Shown piece after piece: positions 32,401 through 42,248 of a stretch of 64,000 nucleotides of DNA. This DNA is from Strigamia acuminata (lineage: Eukaryota; Arthropoda; Chilopoda; Geophilomorpha; Linotaeniidae). Made by a program: the position numbers and the translations under genes. The stretch covers positions 37,421,211 through 37,485,210 of the forward strand of contig OX442314.1 in NCBI GenBank assembly GCA_949358305.1, written 5' to 3'. The notes beneath the pieces are model-generated. The model did no database searches and was not told the origin of the DNA. It saw only the letters and a list, made by a program, of their open reading frames with translations. Each line of letters opens with the position of its first letter. Positions within the stretch are counted from its first letter, which is position 1.

Positions 32401-33619
32401 AAAGGCCGAATGGCATTCGCACAAATTGATAAGGGCCGTTTGGCGTATAAAACGCTGTTTTTGGACGATCTTCCTCACACATTTCGACTTGGTAGTAACC
32501 TTTAACAAGGTCAATAGACGTAAAATACTTTGCCGGACCAGTATTATGCAACAAAAGGTCAATACTTGGCATTTGTATTACTTCGACTTCAGTGATGGCA
32601 TTTAGCCACCGGTAGTCAATGCACATCCTATACGAGCCGTCAGGCTTCGCAACAATGACGGGATGACTTATGAAGGGCCCTTTGGCCTTTTCAATGAGTC
32701 CATCTTGTTCCAATTCTGCAGCTAGTTTGGTCATAATGGCTCTCTTGGCCGGGTTATACATTCTATACTGCATTTTGGGCAGTGAATGCCCTTCTTTGAA
32801 CTTAATACGATGTTGGGTCACGTTAGTGCACCCAACTTGATCACGAAATACATTCGGTATCGAGTTAACCACTTCGCGAAGTGCTAGTCTTTGTTCTGGA
32901 GTGCAGTCGCTCTCCTCAACTAATTTTTCATCCCAAGTCAACACAGGAGTGTCTGTTAACTCAATTGAGTTGAGAGTGGACGACAGTCCTAAATAATCGA
33001 AAGTAATTCGATTTAACGGGGCGAGGGCCAAATTGGCTTCTTCCGACTCATAAGGGGCGGACCAATTAGGTTTATCTGCACAAGAGAACTCTTGTAGATG
33101 TGGATGCGGACTAATTTTCTGTCTGCGCATGAAATTGTGACCAAGTATCAAGCCACAAACTCGTTTTGCTAAAACGATGAAATTCATTGGTGTAAATTCA
33201 TCAGCCCATTGTACGCACAAAGTTATTTGTCCGACAGGCTTGTGTGCTACGCCTACAGCGTTAACCAACATGTTTCTGGGGGCCTCTTGTAAAAATTCTG
33301 GCAAAGCCTGAGTTTCAGACAAGAGTTGTTCCCCAATGTAACATTGAGATGCTCCTGTATCCATGAGCGCGTTGTAGGTGAGCCCACCAATTGTGATCTT
33401 CATTCGAGGATCATCTTTATTATTACCTAAAGTAATATTGTGCAAATTATTACCACCTATGACTCTGTTGAGTCGGCGGAGTCTACAGAATTTCTTCGTG
33501 TAGCACTTGTGTGGAAACAATGTCAGATTTTTTAATTGTTCTGTCATTTCTTGCAGATTTTCCTCTACTCCGCCGCTATGACTAGTGGCTATTTCAAGAC
33601 AAGTTGTGTCTACATCCAT
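29489..33619 (-). CDS. pol: Pol of element 1 (protease, RT, RNase H, integrase)
   Basis: 1376 codons from the first ATG, but the frame is open upstream to the gag slippery site at 33688-33694, so it is probably translated by -1 frameshifting as Gag-Pol. Domains: aspartic protease with LMDTGAS (D about 87); reverse transcriptase with CIDYRWLN, MPFGL and YLDD (about 432-435); RNase H with TDAS (about 580), LEC and VADALSR (to about 705); integrase zinc domain with HGHPLSGHAG...CTHCAQYK (about 881-921); catalytic core Asp 951, Asp 1010 (SDNG) and Glu 1046 (NPTERANRD); then a GPY/F-like region (KRDGPWEI). The C-terminus is basic (RPRRERK) with no chromodomain. No stop or frameshift seen, so it should be functional. 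The gypsy-like order RT-RNase H-IN places it in Ty3/gypsy. Confidence 0.97.
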   Translation of the reverse strand: MDVDTTCLEIATSHSGGVEENLQEMTEQLKNLTLFPHKCYTKKFCRLRRLNRVIGGNNLHNITLGNNKDDPRMKITIGGLTYNALMDTGASQCYIGEQLLSETQALPEFLQEAPRNMLVNAVGVAHKPVGQITLCVQWADEFTPMNFIVLAKRVCGLILGHNFMRRQKISPHPHLQEFSCADKPNWSAPYESEEANLALAPLNRITFDYLGLSSTLNSIELTDTPVLTWDEKLVEESDCTPEQRLALREVVNSIPNVFRDQVGCTNVTQHRIKFKEGHSLPKMQYRMYNPAKRAIMTKLAAELEQDGLIEKAKGPFISHPVIVAKPDGSYRMCIDYRWLNAITEVEVIQMPSIDLLLHNTGPAKYFTSIDLVKGYYQVEMCEEDRPKTAFYTPNGPYQFVRMPFGLCNAPCTFQRLMEGILGSALQDYALVYLDDVIVYSDNWDDHLKHVRDVLERLNQANMTINKAKSRFGRTELKFLGHWIKPEGLFGDPDKISAIMKFPTPTCAKDIQRFHGMTNFFRKFVPNHGTIAAPYTRMMNEKTPFEWGDEQTEAFNKIKELLCGDNCLHKPDMTLPFVVMTDASHEGLGAVLCQDVDIFDEKKQKNISVPRPVAYASRVLRGAEKRYTTPELECLAVVWAIDRFKPYLEYGTFTLESDAEALKWLMRTPEPSGKFGRWALRIQCGNFKIVFRKGAANQVADALSRAPLTEEDIPLRDHVEPVEIKQYWPEWDGNPSVSLNRAPEKREYLASVRSYFSENSKECSEEKEGEEVQETLYSALTEVLKEVPPTRREIIDAQLLDIECKRIREYLLNDKVVGIPQSEIKEWKNKVKNYCLDRKEKDGDQMIIYFNPSFEEELNDSGNGFKAVVPSSLVKRVLFACHGHPLSGHAGMSKTLEKTRLIYFWPGMSRSVRNYVKSCTHCAQYKPIQQKRHAAPYTPHNMTNPWECINMDLMGPKPAGRSQNQYIFVIIDNCTKFVEIKALTKATSANCVQELRSVTNRWGHPKKIVSDNGKQFVSDIYNEYCDMYNIRPSHTSTYHAQANPTERANRDIKTMLALYTDVHTQWPRYLDEFAFAMRNNVSAATGSSPMLLNTGRIVTLPFDPRIIKHANPFDKENPEKYVRVLLDVLRRSHQEMHRRIQLNFERHRKIHEQKFVITEFEVGDLVWKQTHILSCADKNISAGFAEKRDGPWEITKVLPGGAYKLRKLADGSIEKSVNIKALYPYTPSYPIETWKVGQKSASYSPQENPKWMDESNQLPDAEEMELIPETSSEIPMELSDSTSVQIDKSAPIKSKHRHRQRLTAIEKKAALKRGETPKKSPRKPRKPQPIVPRTSTRPRRERKPNPKYADENFVRNITAVFKKPYQQRGKASKFCWN

Positions 33620-33684
33620 AAATAAAGATTCCGACGTAGCATTAGCTACTTCTGGGGGATGGAATAAACCTTCGTCCCCCGGAC

Positions 33685-35931
33685 CTAGTTTTTTGAACTA
33701 GTCGCACTTGAATCAGCAGATTCGGGTTTGATCAAAGTCTTGACCATTTCTGCCAACGAGTTAGTCAGCGAAGTCTGTAACTTATTTTCAAAAGTATTAA
33801 GTTTCGCATCAAGTTTAGCATCTAGTGTTGCATCCAACACTTCTTGAGTTATCCACCTATTATTAGGTCGTTTAGAAGTAGGATCCACAGTCGGGGAATC
33901 CGGCGTACTTCGTTTTTGCAACTCTTCAGAGTTGAAATTTGCACGTGGTTTTAAATCTGGACATTCTCGACGCATGTGTCCTGGTTTCTTACAGTGGTAA
34001 CAAACTAATTGACCACGTCTGGTCTGATCTACTACTCCATTTATTAGATAAACGGCCTCACACTCCTCAGGTAACTCTTCATCACAAATATTAAGTTGTT
34101 CTTGTGAATCCAAAGTTAAAGATTTAACATTTGTCTTTGGCTGAGGACGAGTGTCAGTTTTCCGAGGTGGGAAAACAACTGGATTGGAAATATTTTCCCT
34201 TGCTCCATTAGCTGTACGACTGTACAAGCCTTTATTTTTTGTTATAACGGTATAAATCTCTGTCAGAGGTAAATCCGCTATGCCTTGCGTATGCAAAAGC
34301 AAATCATTAGCAGGAGTTACACTCCCGATAAAAAGACAACCAGCCCCTTTTGCATCAAGACTGTCTTGTAATATCCATAACTGATAATATTTGTGCATAA
34401 AGTCGTAAAGACTTTCTGTTTCTAGTTGTTTCAACTTAGTTAGTTGGTTTGTCCGCTCTTGTCGAGTGGCTACAAACCGCTCTTTGAACGCCTGTTCAAA
34501 TACTTCCCAAGATATGAAATCTTCTCTCCTTTCATGAAACCAACCATGCGCTTGCTCGGTTAAATAACCGGCCACGCCTTTAACAAGCATGTCATCGAGT
34601 GACATGTTTCGCAGGAAAGCGACATTTTTTACAATATTGAGAAAGCGTTCGCTTTCTTCTGCTTTTCCGGAGAATACAGGGATATCTGGTGGTTTCAAAC
34701 AGTTAGTTTGAGGGACAGTGGCGGAACTTTTTCCTGCCTGCATCAATTTGTGCATGGTTGTGGCAATTGACGCGAGGTCATCAGCCGTCATTCCAAAGCT
34801 ACTGGGGGGGCGCGAATTGTCTTTTGACGATCCGCCATTGTTTAGTTGACTCGAGTTATTTTGACTTGAGCCACCATTGTTGGGGTTGAAATTATTCGAC
34901 CCTCCTTGATTCGGTCTACTGTGGTTACCAAAATTCGAATGGTTATTCGAATTACCTTGGTTCCCATAATTCGAATGATTATTAGAATTATCTCGATTGT
35001 TAAAATTCGGACGGTTGTGCGAACTTTCTTGATTACCAAAATTCGGACGATAGTTCGAATTACCTGGCGTACCCCGATTCAAATAGTTATTTGAATTTCC
35101 TGGAGTTCCAATAGAAGGATTATTTAAATCGTTCGGATTATTTAGGTTATTCGAGTTCGGAGGAACTGGATGACCCCTTTGCATGTTAGGTGCTGGACTA
35201 GAATTGTTTGCAAATCTGGAATTTGGGTCAAAACGGCGGTTTGGACCTCTTGTCGCACCTGAATTTGGGTTCAAATTTCCAGCGAGATTCGGACAACTAT
35301 TTGATCCGTTTGGAAAACTTGGATTAGGGTTGGCCATATTAGGCGGACCCAAATTCGCTCTGTTGAACGTATTCTCAAAGTTCTCTGGATTTGTAAATCC
35401 TCTTTGTTGGTTGCGAACGAAGTTATTCGCTCGTAATCGTTGTTGGAAAGCACGATTAAAATCTCCTGGTGTCAAATTCGACTGATCTTGACGAGGAGGT
35501 TGTGCATTTTTATTTCTATATCTAGAAATAGGCGTCGAAGGAGTGGGACTAAAATTATTTAATCTTTGGCTGGCTGGGGAATGAAGTTGCTCCGACGTAG
35601 CACGAGGCGCGTGTACAAAATCTAACACTTCGGTCAAAGATCTAAATTGGTTTGGGTTTAAACCGTGATCCTGACAAAATAATAGACCGCCTCGGCCTAA
35701 ATGGGAACCTTCAGGAATGCATTCCTCTTCTCCAGGCGGAGTAGGTTCACGTGGAGTCCTATTCTCTCCAGATGGTCCGGCTGTTTCATTTGAAACGCCA
35801 TTATGGACCGCGTGGTTTTCCACTTCTTCAGTTCCATTAGGAACAGGTATAAACCCGGATAGATTCATTCCACCGGTCAAACAAGTTCTTTCCTTACCAC
35901 GGGTGTTCATGTGATGCTGGTTATTAGTCAT
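33685..35931 (-). CDS. gag: Gag of element 1
   Basis: 748 codons from ATG 35931. Residues 1-150 are unstructured. Residues about 150-380 are very rich in Asn, Ser and Pro, with imperfect GNSNNxxNFGN-type repeats at about 277-350. Residues about 410-570 form a retrotransposon gag (capsid-like) domain with FSGKAEESERFLNIVK, GWFHERREDF and FKERFVATRQ. A CCHC zinc knuckle is at 644-657 (CYHCKKPGHMRREC) for genomic RNA binding. The C-terminal 100 residues have a helical DAKLDAKLN segment. The gene ends TCA AAA AAC TAG, i.e. the slippery heptamer lies immediately before the stop. Larger than most gypsy Gags because of the Asn-rich insert. Confidence 0.95.
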   Translation of the reverse strand: MTNNQHHMNTRGKERTCLTGGMNLSGFIPVPNGTEEVENHAVHNGVSNETAGPSGENRTPREPTPPGEEECIPEGSHLGRGGLLFCQDHGLNPNQFRSLTEVLDFVHAPRATSEQLHSPASQRLNNFSPTPSTPISRYRNKNAQPPRQDQSNLTPGDFNRAFQQRLRANNFVRNQQRGFTNPENFENTFNRANLGPPNMANPNPSFPNGSNSCPNLAGNLNPNSGATRGPNRRFDPNSRFANNSSPAPNMQRGHPVPPNSNNLNNPNDLNNPSIGTPGNSNNYLNRGTPGNSNYRPNFGNQESSHNRPNFNNRDNSNNHSNYGNQGNSNNHSNFGNHSRPNQGGSNNFNPNNGGSSQNNSSQLNNGGSSKDNSRPPSSFGMTADDLASIATTMHKLMQAGKSSATVPQTNCLKPPDIPVFSGKAEESERFLNIVKNVAFLRNMSLDDMLVKGVAGYLTEQAHGWFHERREDFISWEVFEQAFKERFVATRQERTNQLTKLKQLETESLYDFMHKYYQLWILQDSLDAKGAGCLFIGSVTPANDLLLHTQGIADLPLTEIYTVITKNKGLYSRTANGARENISNPVVFPPRKTDTRPQPKTNVKSLTLDSQEQLNICDEELPEECEAVYLINGVVDQTRRGQLVCYHCKKPGHMRRECPDLKPRANFNSEELQKRSTPDSPTVDPTSKRPNNRWITQEVLDATLDAKLDAKLNTFENKLQTSLTNSLAEMVKTLIKPESADSSATSSKN
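33688..33694 (-). promoter_or_regulatory. -1 ribosomal frameshift site A AAA AAC
   Basis: The heptamer fits X XXY YYZ in the gag frame and directly precedes the gag TAG. Shifting back one base continues without a stop into pol. A G-rich run (CCGGGGGACG) follows 9 nt downstream and could be part of a stimulatory structure. Confidence 0.8.
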
Positions 35932-37027
35932 AACTAAACTTAAAACTAAGAAAATTTCCTAAGTCTGAGAGATAACGATGAAGTTGCAAACGTTCAGGAG
36001 GATCGCAAACGAAGCAGTGGTCACACTAGTTCGAAAGGAAGTATGGGTACTTCGATACACCTCTCTGATTGGTCAAGTATCAACGCTAGTCTCGCGAGAG
36101 TCCAATCTCGTCCGAGATTGGTGGAAATCATCAAGTTCGTGGAACCGTAATCTTGACAGATTCCAGTGTTATGACGTAGTCACCAAACAAAATGGATACT
36201 TTTCAAAAATATTTTAAAATATCACCGCATTTATTAATAAATGAATGATCACCTTTGTGGAATTTTTTAAAGTTTTAAAACTCGTAATTTCAAAAGACGC
36301 GCCAATTCGTTTGAATCGACGGCTTTTCTGCACAACACGGGTTGCTAGGCAACACAACAGCGAGAATTCTTCTCCGCTAAAATTCGAATAGTATTCCATT
36401 CGTAAAATTCGATTTCAATGACTTGAGATCATGATTTTTAACCAACATTTTAATGTAGATCAAGTCTGTAAATTAAGGTAAACCCATTTGAAATAAAATA
36501 TAAAATTTTACTTCTCGGAAAAAATGTCAATTTTCTTTCTAATTTATTTAGGCAAATAAATTTAGGTTTAACTTGAAGTCTCAAGCAAAATACATGTGAA
36601 AAAATATTTCTAAAATTAAAACGACTGTTAAATTGATAGAATTCTTTAAGAATTCCAACAAAAGTCAACTTTTCAAAAATTAGGCCCGACCGCGTGGTTT
36701 TGTCAGATTGTCGACGACAAAATGACGTTACCCGGGCGGAACCAACTTCAACAAGTTCGGGCAAGACTCCCATTCTCGGGGTTGGGCCTTTAGGCCTGAC
36801 CACGCGGTAGAAATTATTATTTTGTTAAAACGTATAATTTCCACAGCGGAGAATAAAGAACAAAGCGAGTTACACTTATTGCCCATAAAAAAAAATAAAA
36901 TATATTAAACACTTATAAATCTCAAACGAAATTTAATTTTACACACAAAAATCACCATAAACGTTACACTACTCGAATTCACCATAGACATGCAAAACTT
37001 CAAATTTTATTTAAAATTTGGCAGCCT
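35932..37027 (-). other. leader of element 1 (PBS to gag)
   Basis: About 1.1 kb without a long frame. It holds inverted words ACCGCGTGGT/ACCACGCGGT at 36689-36698 and 36799-36808, each next to 'taggcc', which could form a long-range stem. This is the expected place for packaging signals. Confidence 0.5.
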
Positions 37028-37045
37028 ATCTCGGTAGAACCTCCA
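37028..37045 (-). promoter_or_regulatory. primer binding site, tRNA-Gln type
   Basis: Minus strand TGGAGGTTCTACCGAGAT, two bases from the LTR end. It is complementary to the 3' end of eukaryotic tRNA-Gln (rule: AATCTCGGTGGAACCT plus CCA) with one mismatch, from memory of that tRNA. Confidence 0.75.
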
Positions 37046-37047
37046 CT

Positions 37048-38793
37048 TGTGACGATTCTACTTTTGGGCTAATTTATTAGTCCTTTTAAGATAGATAATT
37101 CGGTTTATACAAGACGTTGCTAAGTTTAGCAACAACCTAACCGAGATAAGCTACGGAAGCCCTTACAAACATGAATATGTGATCAAGTAGAAATAACTTA
37201 CAGTTTTGGTGTGACATAACATATTTATTACTAAATATTAATAATAACAAAGATGGGTTCTTGACGCGTGTAAACGGCGGCATCAACTGGTTGAGGATCC
37301 GGGCGAAGCCAGAGGGATACGGCTGACTTGCGGCATCGTCACAAATATCGCTACGGAGACGTATTTGGTCCGCAGCATCGATTATCTAGATATGCGAAGA
37401 GTCCTACGCATAAACAGGAATATTCGGCAGAATATTCCATTGTTTCAAATGAATAAAGTGAAGTAATTAAAATAATACAACAAATGAATTGTTATATAAA
37501 TATTAATTGGGCGGGGACCGTCACGACAATTGAGAGAACGTCGCGGGAGTTGTTGAGACTCCATCCGCCAGCATGCCTTACGACGACAAGATCTCGTGAT
37601 CAGGCGCCGAGTATTTAATTGTGTGCTTTAACTCGCTATCGGTGGTACCAACCACCAGGTAAACATTTCTATGGACTTACCGGTATGAAAAGATATTGCC
37701 AATACAGGATTACCAATGCCCGAGTAATTTGTTTAACACAGTGTTGTTCAACTCCTGTTCACGGGTTACTAACCCGGAGGGTACGATGGGGCGGGGACCG
37801 TCACGACGGTCGAGAGAACCATCGCGGGAGGTTTTGACACCTCCATCCGCCAGCATGCCTTACGATGGCGGGATCAGCAGATCGAGCACCGGGTAAAATA
37901 TTAATCGGCCACTGCCGTTGGATTACCATTATCCAGGTAGTTATTTATTGCAACATCTTTAGATATTACTCACGGGCTACCAACCCGGCGTGTTACCTGT
38001 ATATTAGGCTTTTACCGACTTTTAACGTGCGGAAGGACCAATCGAGAAAAGACGGGAACCTGCGAGGGCTGTTTACAACAACCACCCTGCAGCGGACTGA
38101 GGCCAGTTAGCTGAGGGACCTACTTTCATTTAGCAAGGTCGTACTGTATACGACCGTTATATTAAGCCACCGTACGAAGTCCTACTGTCCCGTAGAACAG
38201 CTGGCTAACGTTACGGGGCCATTTCATGCGAATGCATGTCTATTACCGGAGTTAGCCTTCCCGAAATAGCCCTACAACAGCAATAACAAAATAGTAATGA
38301 ATACTAACTGTGGAGAGCTGAGGTGGCCTGATGTGTCGATAGAGAATAATGAAATCAAACGATAACAATTCAACTACAGACAATATACAAGTTCAGTTAT
38401 CAAGCCAGGGGGCGAGTGGGTGGAAACTGGAGCTTATATAGTTCTGTAGAACTACTAGATTGGCGACAGCCAATCAGCGTACGAATCAGCGGATTCGTGG
38501 GTCACTAGTCCGGACCTAATATATGACTATGTCCAGATGGGCCCAGTTGGGGTCCGGAAGGGTCCGATTGGTTCCCTTCGACAGGTAAGTAATGTGGATA
38601 TTGATTCAACAGAATCAACATCATCAAGTAATTAATACTTAGTTTATGTCGAATAAAATAGTTATATTTTATTCCCCGTGTCTAAATAATTATTTATCAC
38701 ACTTTTTAGTTTTATCGAGATTGAATTACGCGCGTTTGGTAAACAGCGCCATCTATTGTGAACATTGATAAATACGGATTTGTAATCATCACA
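37048..38793 (-). repeat. 5' LTR of element 1
   Basis: Same 1746 bp as 24425-26170. TATATAA box on the minus strand at 38434-38440, about 350 bp into the LTR. Ends TGTGA and TCACA. Confidence 0.95.
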
Positions 38794-38797
38794 ACGT

Positions 38798-39628
38798 GCT
38801 TATGGCCCGCACGGTCACACGAATCTAAACTAAACCTCGAACTACGCCTAATTAAGCTAAAGCTCGTATCGAGCGGCGAAACTAAGCTACGCGCCGAGAA
38901 CACGAAATAAATAGACACGAAGATTTCAGATCGAAGGCCAAACGACCTTATCTTGCCTAAGTTGCGACGCGTCACGGTGCTTAAAATGATATGAAAGAGG
39001 CGGAAAAACAACAGGTTCAAGTGGATAAAACTGTGAGTTAACACTGATAATAATGAGGTGAAAACCTAGAGTCATGTCTCAGAGCTACTAGGCGAAACAA
39101 AGCAGCAAGTGAGCTTTGGAAATGAGTTAAAACTCAGCCATGAGCACTGGCTCCAGAGGAGCACTTACGCGTTCGGGATACTGAGCTTAACTGAGGAAAA
39201 ACCTTGAAATAAGTGACCAATCCACAACCAGAGGGTCAAGATACCAGATACGATCCACAAGAATTCGATACCTCAATGCAGCACAAATGGAAAATAACTT
39301 AGAACTACAATCCAGAAACTCAATTCAAAAAGCGAGCTTATGGGCAAAATCAAAAATATAATTTGATCTGTATTTATTATTAAGAATTGTTTCTGTGTTG
39401 GATTTTTTTAAGAAAAGCATGTATTTCGAATTCATTTGTTTGTAATAATTTTAAGTGATTTATTCATAACTAGAATAAATCTTTTGTGGGTTTTAGAATT
39501 AACTGGTCTTAATTTGTTTAAGATTTAGAAGTCGTTTAAGGTTTAAATTTATTAGTGTAAGTCCTGTCACGGCAATCCGATAGTGATCTTAGTTTCAGTT
39601 TAGTTTAAGATTAAGTCAGGATCACTAC
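38798..39628. other. possible 5' LTR of the decayed element 3
   Basis: No gene. The last part, about 39455-39629, resembles the end of the solo LTR at 47920-48123: 'tgatttattca..aact.gaataaatct', 'taagtcctgt', 'ggcaa.ccg', 'gatcttag', 'caggat.actaca'. The LTR start was not found and may be cut by the element 1 insertion. Confidence 0.5.
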
Positions 39629-39837
39629 AAGAGTTATGCAAATCCAACATTGGTATCCACGATAATCATGGACTAGTGGACTGTGGCGAGTTTTTGTGAG
39701 CAAATGAGGCAAGTGACGTTTTTGTGACATTACGGAAGTAACTGTTCCAATTGGGCTTAGTGAGTGCGAACATTGCCGTGAGTCTTCGAGATAATTCGTA
39801 TGTGCTTCCTTCTTTGCTGGAGCCTGTTGTGCAAAAC

Positions 39838-40720
39838 GAACTACACAATGGCACAGATGATGTTAGGTGTGGTCCCCCCGTTCGCGGGAACATAGCTCCA
39901 GGACTGGACCTCCTGCAAGGAAACTTTCGAACAATTCGTCACGCTAAATGACATCAAAGACGATAAAAAGATGCCGCTGTCCCTTATGGTGGCGGGTGTG
40001 CCCACCTATGAGAAAATGAAGAGGTTGGTCCAGCTCAAACTTGTGGCAAAAACGCCATTGGACGAAATTTTGGCAGCCATGGACAGTTACTATTCGAGAC
40101 AAAAGTATGGCGCTAAAAAGAGGCAGAAAGGTGAAAGTATTGATAAGTTTATTGCGAATTTCAGAGTTATAGTGCAAAGATGCAATTTTAAGTCAAAAGA
40201 GGAAACGGAAAGCGCCCTCATCGATCAAGTGTTGCGGAGAGCACGTAATGCCCCCCTCGTGCGTGAAATATTGCTGAAAATGCCAATATCGGTCACCGAG
40301 ATGACCAAGTTGGCGGTTTCACACGAGATGGCACACGTGGCGTCATCGGACAGCGACGAGGTGCTCCCGATAACGAAGTCTACAAGAGCAAAGACCGCTA
40401 CGGTGATGCAAATTGCCACCGGAGGACGGAGAGGCGAACCACGCGGACGAGCAGGGCCGAGCCAACGCGCGGCGACGCCGACGATGGAGAATTCGACACC
40501 GAGCCCCAGTTCGCAACAGTGGGACGGCGTGCGACGGCGGTGGAGAGTTCGACAAGACGCCGGGAGAGGACGCCAGGGCGGCGGTAGGGGATGCGCCGGC
40601 CCGCCGCTGAGCACGTGAGCAGGGATGGACGTCCCATCAAGTGTTTCCGGTGCACGGGCCCGCATTTTGTGCGGGATTGCCCGTTTGATCCGGTGTATGG
40701 TACAACAGCGAGTGCATCTC
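39838..40720 (+). pseudogene. gag of decayed Ty3/gypsy element 3
   Basis: After a TAG at 39891-39893 the frame reads LQDWTSCKETFEQFVTLNDI, DDKKMPLSLMVAG and YEKMKRLVQLKLVAKTP, the typical start of a gypsy-type Gag without an Asn-rich insert. It stays open to 40618. A frame change follows, and 40591-40690 encodes the zinc knuckle CFRCTGPHFVRDC (one residue shorter than C-x2-C-x4-H-x4-C). Dead copy of a lineage different from elements 1 and 2. Confidence 0.8.
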
Positions 40721-42082
40721 AGCGGGGTAGTGGACGACCTTTCCCGGTGTGGTCCAGGAAACAGCGGGACCCGAAACTGGACTGTGAGCAGCCAGATTTT
40801 CCGGACGCTGAGGATATGGGTTTCCTCGGTGCACGTACGGAGGACGAGTGGAAACAGCGCCGTGTGCGAGTAAATGAGGTGCACAAAAATGAAGAAGACT
40901 TCGCGCTTTATCAGTTGGCCACACGACGACAACGCCAACCACCTTTGTTGATTACAATATTAATTAATACCTTGTTGTTTAAATTACTGCTAGACACAGG
41001 GAGGATGCACACCAAGATGGAGACGCCTTACGGACGTTGTTAATGCGCAATAAGGCTGTGTTCGACGAGAAGTTAGGCAGCTATACTGGCGACCCCATTA
41101 AGCTTGTGTTGAGGCGAGATGCAGTACCCAGATTTTACCGACGCAGACCCATACCCCTTCGTCTACCGGTCAATCAAGAAATTGACCGTTTGATTCAACA
41201 ATAAGTTTTTCGCCCAATTCCTTATTCAGAATGGGGAACCCCATTAGTGACTGTTTCCAAGAAGGATGGGGGTGTCAGGCTGTGTGGAGATTATCTCTCC
41301 ACGGTCAACCCTAACTTGCAGCCGGACCCGTATCCATTGTCGCGTATATCCGACTTGCTGGCCTCGATTAGCAAGGCTCGGGTCTTCAGTACCCTGGACT
41401 TGCGCCAAGCTTACTTACAGATTCCCTTGTCAAGCCGCTCCGCCATTATCGCCGCCCTCAATACCCCTAAAAGATTGATGGCAGTGACACGTCTACCGTT
41501 TGGCACCATGCCTTTTCCTTTATCCTTTTCCAGAGGATAATCGAGTTGGTTTTGGAGGGGGTCACGAGAATTTTCATATATTTGGACGACATCCTAGTGG
41601 CCACTTGGACTTATGGTGAACATCTTGATATTTTACAAACTATTTTTACTCGTTTATTACAGAAAGGCCTGCAGTTGGCAAAGGAGAAGTGGGTGTTTTG
41701 CAAGTCGTGATTAGACTTCTTGGGATTTTCGGTGGACGAGGAAGGTGTTGAACCGATAGCAACTCGCATTGAGGCAATTCTAAAGATGACACCCCCAGCA
41801 GACGTGATAGCACTTCGCACATATTTGGGCATAGTCACATTTAATGCTGCATTTGTACAAAATTTGGCTGACCACGCAGCACCCCTTTATGAGCTTTTGT
41901 GCGCTGATGCGTTATGGCAGTGGTCACCGCGACGACATGCAGCATTTAAGAACATTAAACGTGCATTGACGACAGCCCCAGTGCTTACATTTTATGACTT
42001 AGATCGGCCAATTGTGGTAGCCACAAATGCTTCGCCATATGGGGTAGGCGCAGTGTTGGCGCATGTGGATGGTCAACGCTGA
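40721..42082 (+). pseudogene. pol of decayed Ty3/gypsy element 3 (protease stub, RT, RNase H start)
   Basis: LFKLLLDTGR near 40976-41005 is the protease active site, after which most of the protease is deleted. Reverse transcriptase follows in pieces: VTVSKKDGGVRLCGDY (41249-41296), FSTLDLRQAYLQIP, RLPFGTMPF, a break, then YLDDILVAT (41578-41604), DFLGFSV after a TGA at 41708, and PLYELL. RNase H begins with RPIVVATNASPYGVGAVLAH (D of TDAS changed to N) and ends at TGA 42080-42082. No integrase or 3' LTR, so 3'-truncated. Several stops and shifts. Confidence 0.85.
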
Positions 42083-42248
42083 GAGTTACCAGTCGAAAAG
42101 TACTTGAAATACTCCCATTGGTTGGGAGATTCATAACACCAGTATAAATGCATTGCGAGAAATAGTTCCCAAAATGCAGCAATTTGCCACTAGATGGCGG
42201 TGTTTATGACGCACCATTTTTCAACTTTTAATTGTTAGCTGATAAGAA

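Larger units (their letters stand above)
24425..38793 (-). mobile_element. complete Ty3/gypsy-type LTR retrotransposon with three ORFs (element 1)
   Basis: 14.4 kb, transcribed on the minus strand. Two 1746-bp LTRs (TGTGA...TCACA) are flanked by ACGT at 24421-24424 and 38794-38797. From 5' to 3' on the minus strand: LTR, tRNA-Gln-like primer site, about 1.1-kb leader, gag, pol in the -1 frame, a spliced accessory ORF, purine tract, LTR. All ORFs are open and I saw only two differences between the LTRs, so it is very recent and possibly active. At 14.4 kb it is larger than typical gypsy elements (5-9 kb). Confidence 0.95.

Noticed and set aside
39971-40618. Intact gag gene of element 3
   Set aside because: The frame is open only because it starts after a TAG. 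Upstream and downstream parts are in broken frames.
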